Positions 35,413-38,419 of a stretch of 38,419 nt of DNA are shown one piece after another. The stretch comes from Gammaproteobacteria bacterium (GTDB lineage: Bacteria; Pseudomonadota; Gammaproteobacteria; GCA-001735895). The stretch lies in assembly GCA_029862125.1 (NCBI GenBank), contig JAOTXY010000028.1, positions 1 through 38,419 of the forward strand, given 5' to 3'. Within the stretch, counting starts at the first letter, position 1. Every line of letters starts with the position of its first letter. The notes below the pieces were generated by a model. The model was not told the DNA's origin, did no database searches, and was given only the letters and a program-made list of their open reading frames with translations. Position numbers and translations under genes: made by a program.

Positions 35413-37613
35413 GGCATTACCTTCTTTTTCATTGGCTCAACCGCAGGACTGGCCTCTGCCTCGTTTGCTGCGACGGATACGGGCAGACGGATGGTAAATC
35501 TTGCACCACCCCGGCTTGACTTGTCGACGCGCACGGAACCACCGTGTTCATCGACGATCTTTTGCACGATGGCAAGACCAAGCCCGCTGCCCGAGGACTT
35601 GGTCGTCACGTAAGGATCGAACAAATTATCAGCAACCTCGGTGGCAATACCCTGGCCACTGTCTTCAACAGCGAATTCGATCCAGCTGTGATCCGGTTTC
35701 TCGACATATTCTGTCTTCAATTCTATCCAGCCCTCGCCTTCCAGGGTTTCAAGGCTGTTTTTGACCAGGTTGTGAATCAGTTGGCGCAGGCGCACGTCAT
35801 CTGCCTCAACCACCGGTAGCGATTTATCGAGTTTCAATTCGATCTCGACAGCCGTGTTATCCGCGTGATAAAGCACTGCAATTTCTTCGAGCATCGCATT
35901 TACATCTACCCACTGCGGTTTCTGGGTCGGCGCCCGTGCATATTCGGTAAAGGCGTTAACCATGGATTTCATCGCCTCGACCTGCTGTACGATGGTATGC
36001 GTGTAGCGATCCAGCAACGACTGTTTTTCAGCGCTGACCTCACCGCTTAACTTGCGATGCAGACGCTCGGCCGAAAGCTGTATCGGCGTTAACGGGTTTT
36101 TAATCTCGTGTGCCAGTCGGCGCGCCATTTCGCTCCATGCTGATTCCTTTTGTGCCTGGATCAATTCGGTCAAATCATCAACTACGATGACCTGCTCCTT
36201 GCGATCATCATTTTGCGATAACAGCGTAGTGCCACGAACTCGCAGCATTTTCCTGCCTCCCTGGATAAATATAACAATTTCCTCCTGCCATTCCTGATGA
36301 TTGTTCATTTGTGACTGAACGGCATCAAAAAATGGTTCCATCATCGGATACTGGCGCACAACATCGGCAATATAGAGCTCGGTGAAAAAGTGATTTTCAA
36401 TATCAAAAATCAGGCAGGCAGCCGGATTAACACTTTTTATGAACCCGGTTTCATCGATCGTCAGTACACCGGAGGTAATATGCTCCATTACCGATTCCAG
36501 GTAATTTCTCTGCAGGGCCTCCATGCGCTGACTCTGCTCGGCAACTGCGCGACTGCGCGAGATCTTGCGAGTCATGGTGTTGAAAGAGCGCAGCAGAAAT
36601 CCGAGTTCATCACTGCCTGACAGGTTCAACTGCTTTTCGTAATCACCCGCCGCAACCGCCTTGGTGCCTTCAACCAGGTCATTGATGGGTGATACCAGTT
36701 TGCGCGCAGCGACAAAAGCCAGCCAGATCGCCGAGAACACGCTTAACAGCCAGATGACTGACAGCGCCATTGTGAAACTGGTTTTCAACGGGTCACGCAA
36801 TAGCGCAAGTTCCTTGTAGCGGTCGTAGGCTTTCTGTACGCCCACGGTAAGTTCATTGAGCCGATCGGTAAAAGGGTATTGTGCTTGCAGCGTTTTTGCC
36901 GGCTCGGTCGCATCCAGACTTTGCACCAGGATGACAATTTGTATCGCCAGACCATAGACCGGGTCTTCAACCAGTTTCAGGTAGGGCCTGTCGATATCGA
37001 GATCACCTATGTCGGCTAACGGCAAGGCTTCGGGTAACTCGGTGGAATCGATACTGCTGGAAGCGATGATGGAGTTCACGTGATCGTACAGCGTTACTTC
37101 GTTGGCACCGTACTGCTCACGAACTTCGTCGAGATAAACTACCAGTATTTCGTTATCCAGTTCCGCGATTTCGCCGGCGATGTCGCGCGTCTTGTTAAGG
37201 GCATCACGCTTACGCAGGTCGACTGCACTTCGACCGAGTTGTAAAGAATCTTCAAGGGCGACCTCGATGCCTACATCAAACCAGCTATCGATGCCACGAT
37301 GCAAAAAACTAAGTGAAAAATAGTAAACCACACTTACCGGGATAATGGTCAATAATACGAACACCCCGATCATGCGCGCGGTCAGATGCGAACCAATCGT
37401 TTTCAAACGATACTGTACGATCAGCTTGTAAACGTTGTAAACAATCAGACCCAACAGGGCCACCAGGCCGATCGCATTAAAAAATATGAGCCAGTTGTAA
37501 TACTTACCAAAGGTAGCCGCCTGCGAGGTAGCATCGCTAATCGCATAAAGCGACCCCATCAGCAACAGAACCAGGGCCAGAATCGAGGCTGTATTACGGA
37601 ATGTACTATTCAT
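35409..37613 (-). CDS. ntrY: NtrY-like sensor histidine kinase
   Basis: A 734-residue membrane kinase. Hydrophobic helices lie at about 9-27, 41-62, 83-103 and 281-303, with a periplasmic domain between the third and fourth. A HAMP linker follows (AARKLVSPINDLVEGTKAVAAGDY, 302-325), then a PAS domain (about 368-485, GVLTIDETGFIKSVNPAA), then the kinase core: H502 in RRLAHEIKNPLTPIQLSAERL, N619 in HNLVKNSLETLE, VEDSGQGI and GSGLGLAIVQKI. The four-segment layout and HAMP-PAS order match NtrY. It phosphorylates the downstream regulator. It overlaps both neighbours by four bases. Confidence 0.95.
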   Translation of the reverse strand: MNSTFRNTASILALVLLLMGSLYAISDATSQAATFGKYYNWLIFFNAIGLVALLGLIVYNVYKLIVQYRLKTIGSHLTARMIGVFVLLTIIPVSVVYYFSLSFLHRGIDSWFDVGIEVALEDSLQLGRSAVDLRKRDALNKTRDIAGEIAELDNEILVVYLDEVREQYGANEVTLYDHVNSIIASSSIDSTELPEALPLADIGDLDIDRPYLKLVEDPVYGLAIQIVILVQSLDATEPAKTLQAQYPFTDRLNELTVGVQKAYDRYKELALLRDPLKTSFTMALSVIWLLSVFSAIWLAFVAARKLVSPINDLVEGTKAVAAGDYEKQLNLSGSDELGFLLRSFNTMTRKISRSRAVAEQSQRMEALQRNYLESVMEHITSGVLTIDETGFIKSVNPAACLIFDIENHFFTELYIADVVRQYPMMEPFFDAVQSQMNNHQEWQEEIVIFIQGGRKMLRVRGTTLLSQNDDRKEQVIVVDDLTELIQAQKESAWSEMARRLAHEIKNPLTPIQLSAERLHRKLSGEVSAEKQSLLDRYTHTIVQQVEAMKSMVNAFTEYARAPTQKPQWVDVNAMLEEIAVLYHADNTAVEIELKLDKSLPVVEADDVRLRQLIHNLVKNSLETLEGEGWIELKTEYVEKPDHSWIEFAVEDSGQGIATEVADNLFDPYVTTKSSGSGLGLAIVQKIVDEHGGSVRVDKSSRGGARFTIRLPVSVAANEAEASPAVEPMKKKVMP

Positions 37614-38203
37614 GATTCGGGACGCCTAACCTCCCATTCATACCATTCACTTTGCAAGTCCCAGTCATTATCCCACAACGAGCTCGACTTCAAAGGCAAC
37701 GGCAATTCATCGGTATCAATGCCAAATCGCACACGGGCATAATACTCCTTATCAGCCGCCAGGTTGTTGATATTGAGCATAGGGTAATTGTAAACCACTT
37801 CCAGGTATCGCACCGCTGCTTTACGATTATCAAAATAGTGCCGCTCGGAGTTGTTGACATCGAGTACCACGAAAGAATCCAGCATCGGCAGGTGATGCAG
37901 CAGGTATTGTTGTTTCAATGAAACGACCCTGTCGTCGAACCAGTAACGCTTTGCGGAACGAATTTCGACCTCGAACATGATCGGTACTGCAAAACCCTGC
38001 TCGAGCGCGATCGAAATATAATCGGGGATTTCACTTTCCACCACCATGTCAAGCATCAGCAATTCCTTATCTAGTGAAAAATCCGCGTTTTCCACGATGA
38101 ACGGATCTTTATCCTGTGCCATTGCACTGGAAGCCAATACTGTCAGCACTACCAGGCACGGCATAACCAAAGCACGAAATCCAGTTGCTGCGCAAAGTTT
38201 CAT
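37610..38203 (-). CDS. DUF4390 domain protein, secreted
   Basis: A 197-residue protein with a signal peptide (LVMPCLVVLTVLASSAMAQ, then DKDPF). The mature part fits the DUF4390 family: SLDKELLMLDMVVESEIPDYISIALEQGFAVPIMFEVEI, RYWFDDRVVSLKQQYLLHHLPMLDSFVV and a C-terminal RVRFGIDTDELPLPLK. Function is unknown. In several gammaproteobacteria this gene sits, as here, between rsmB and an ntrYX pair; four-base overlaps on both sides suggest coupled translation and perhaps a role with the NtrY sensor at the envelope (inference). Confidence 0.88.
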   Translation of the reverse strand: MKLCAATGFRALVMPCLVVLTVLASSAMAQDKDPFIVENADFSLDKELLMLDMVVESEIPDYISIALEQGFAVPIMFEVEIRSAKRYWFDDRVVSLKQQYLLHHLPMLDSFVVLDVNNSERHYFDNRKAAVRYLEVVYNYPMLNINNLAADKEYYARVRFGIDTDELPLPLKSSSLWDNDWDLQSEWYEWEVRRPES

Positions 38204-38419
38204 TCGCCACCCGACCTGGTCAGTAGCCCATAGTAGAAGCCATCCATGTTATCGCTACCCGTCAGTATCTGGCGTCCATGGGGTCGAGGTTCACCCCACT
38301 CGGCATTTTTTATCGTAACCTCTGCACAGTCCGGATGACGCTGCAGAAATTTTGCAATCTGAACTTCATTCTCATCCCTGAAAACAGAACAGGTGCTGTA
38401 CAGCATTTTCCCTCCGGGC
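38200..38419 (-). CDS. rsmB: 16S rRNA m5C967 methyltransferase RsmB, C-terminal end, partial
   Basis: The last 72 residues of RsmB; the gene continues past the right edge. PGGKMLYSTCSVFRDENE contains the catalytic-region cysteine of the RNA m5C methyltransferases (TCS), and the closing DNMDGFYYGLLTR matches the family end (D-GFFYA-L). Its stop overlaps the DUF4390 start by four bases. Confidence 0.93.
   Translation of the reverse strand, partial: PGGKMLYSTCSVFRDENEVQIAKFLQRHPDCAEVTIKNAEWGEPRPHGRQILTGSDNMDGFYYGLLTRSGGE

Overview
The window reads as chromosome of a gammaproteobacterium, probably a free-living, possibly marine or sediment lineage; I cannot name the genus. The basis is conserved gene order: yebC-ruvCAB followed by tolQRAB-pal-cpoB and a tRNA-Lys gene, hisB-H-A-F-I-E running into tatABC, and rsmB-DUF4390-ntrYX-trkAH. 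Every complete gene except the TRAP transporter pair at the left edge lies on the minus strand. Many junctions overlap by 1-8 bases, which points to long co-transcribed units.

Left part, 1-8.6 kb. A TRAP transporter (end of dctM, then the Tat-exported binding protein dctP with a strong terminator) converges on a minus-strand unit: hyuA-hyuB (hydantoinase/oxoprolinase family) and an MDR oxidoreductase. Together they look like an uptake-and-catabolism module for a carboxylated or cyclic-amide substrate, which is an inference. A two-gene unit follows: a B12-binding radical SAM protein (DUF4080 type) and a HIT-family protein.

Middle, 8.6-11.7 kb. A secreted calcium-loop subtilase is the only convincing gene in a stretch of about 2.9 kb. 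This stretch is bracketed by a perfect 52-bp direct repeat of the 3' half of tRNA-Lys(UUU). The right copy is part of the intact tRNA gene and the left copy is a fragment. This is the signature of a small site-specific island without its own integrase.

11.7-22 kb: the cell-envelope Tol-Pal system, Holliday-junction resolution (ruvABC), yebC, a Crp/Fnr-type regulator and gpmI. 22-31 kb: two orphan genes, tatABC, the histidine operon, dtd, a proline iminopeptidase and ttcA. The his operon is interrupted at hisB/hisH and hisA/hisF by two related palindromic elements of 341 and 268 bp. These lie in opposite orientation, share a two-hairpin layout closed by terminal inverted repeats, and show compensatory changes in paired arms. 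31-38.4 kb: potassium uptake (trkAH), the NtrYX-like two-component system, whose regulator has a degenerate AAA+ domain, a DUF4390 protein and the end of rsmB.

The three observations I rate highest are the palindromic element family inside the his operon, the tRNA-Lys islet carrying the protease, and the NtrX-like regulator lacking the sigma-54 contact loop. No CRISPR array, rRNA, transposase or integrase was seen.
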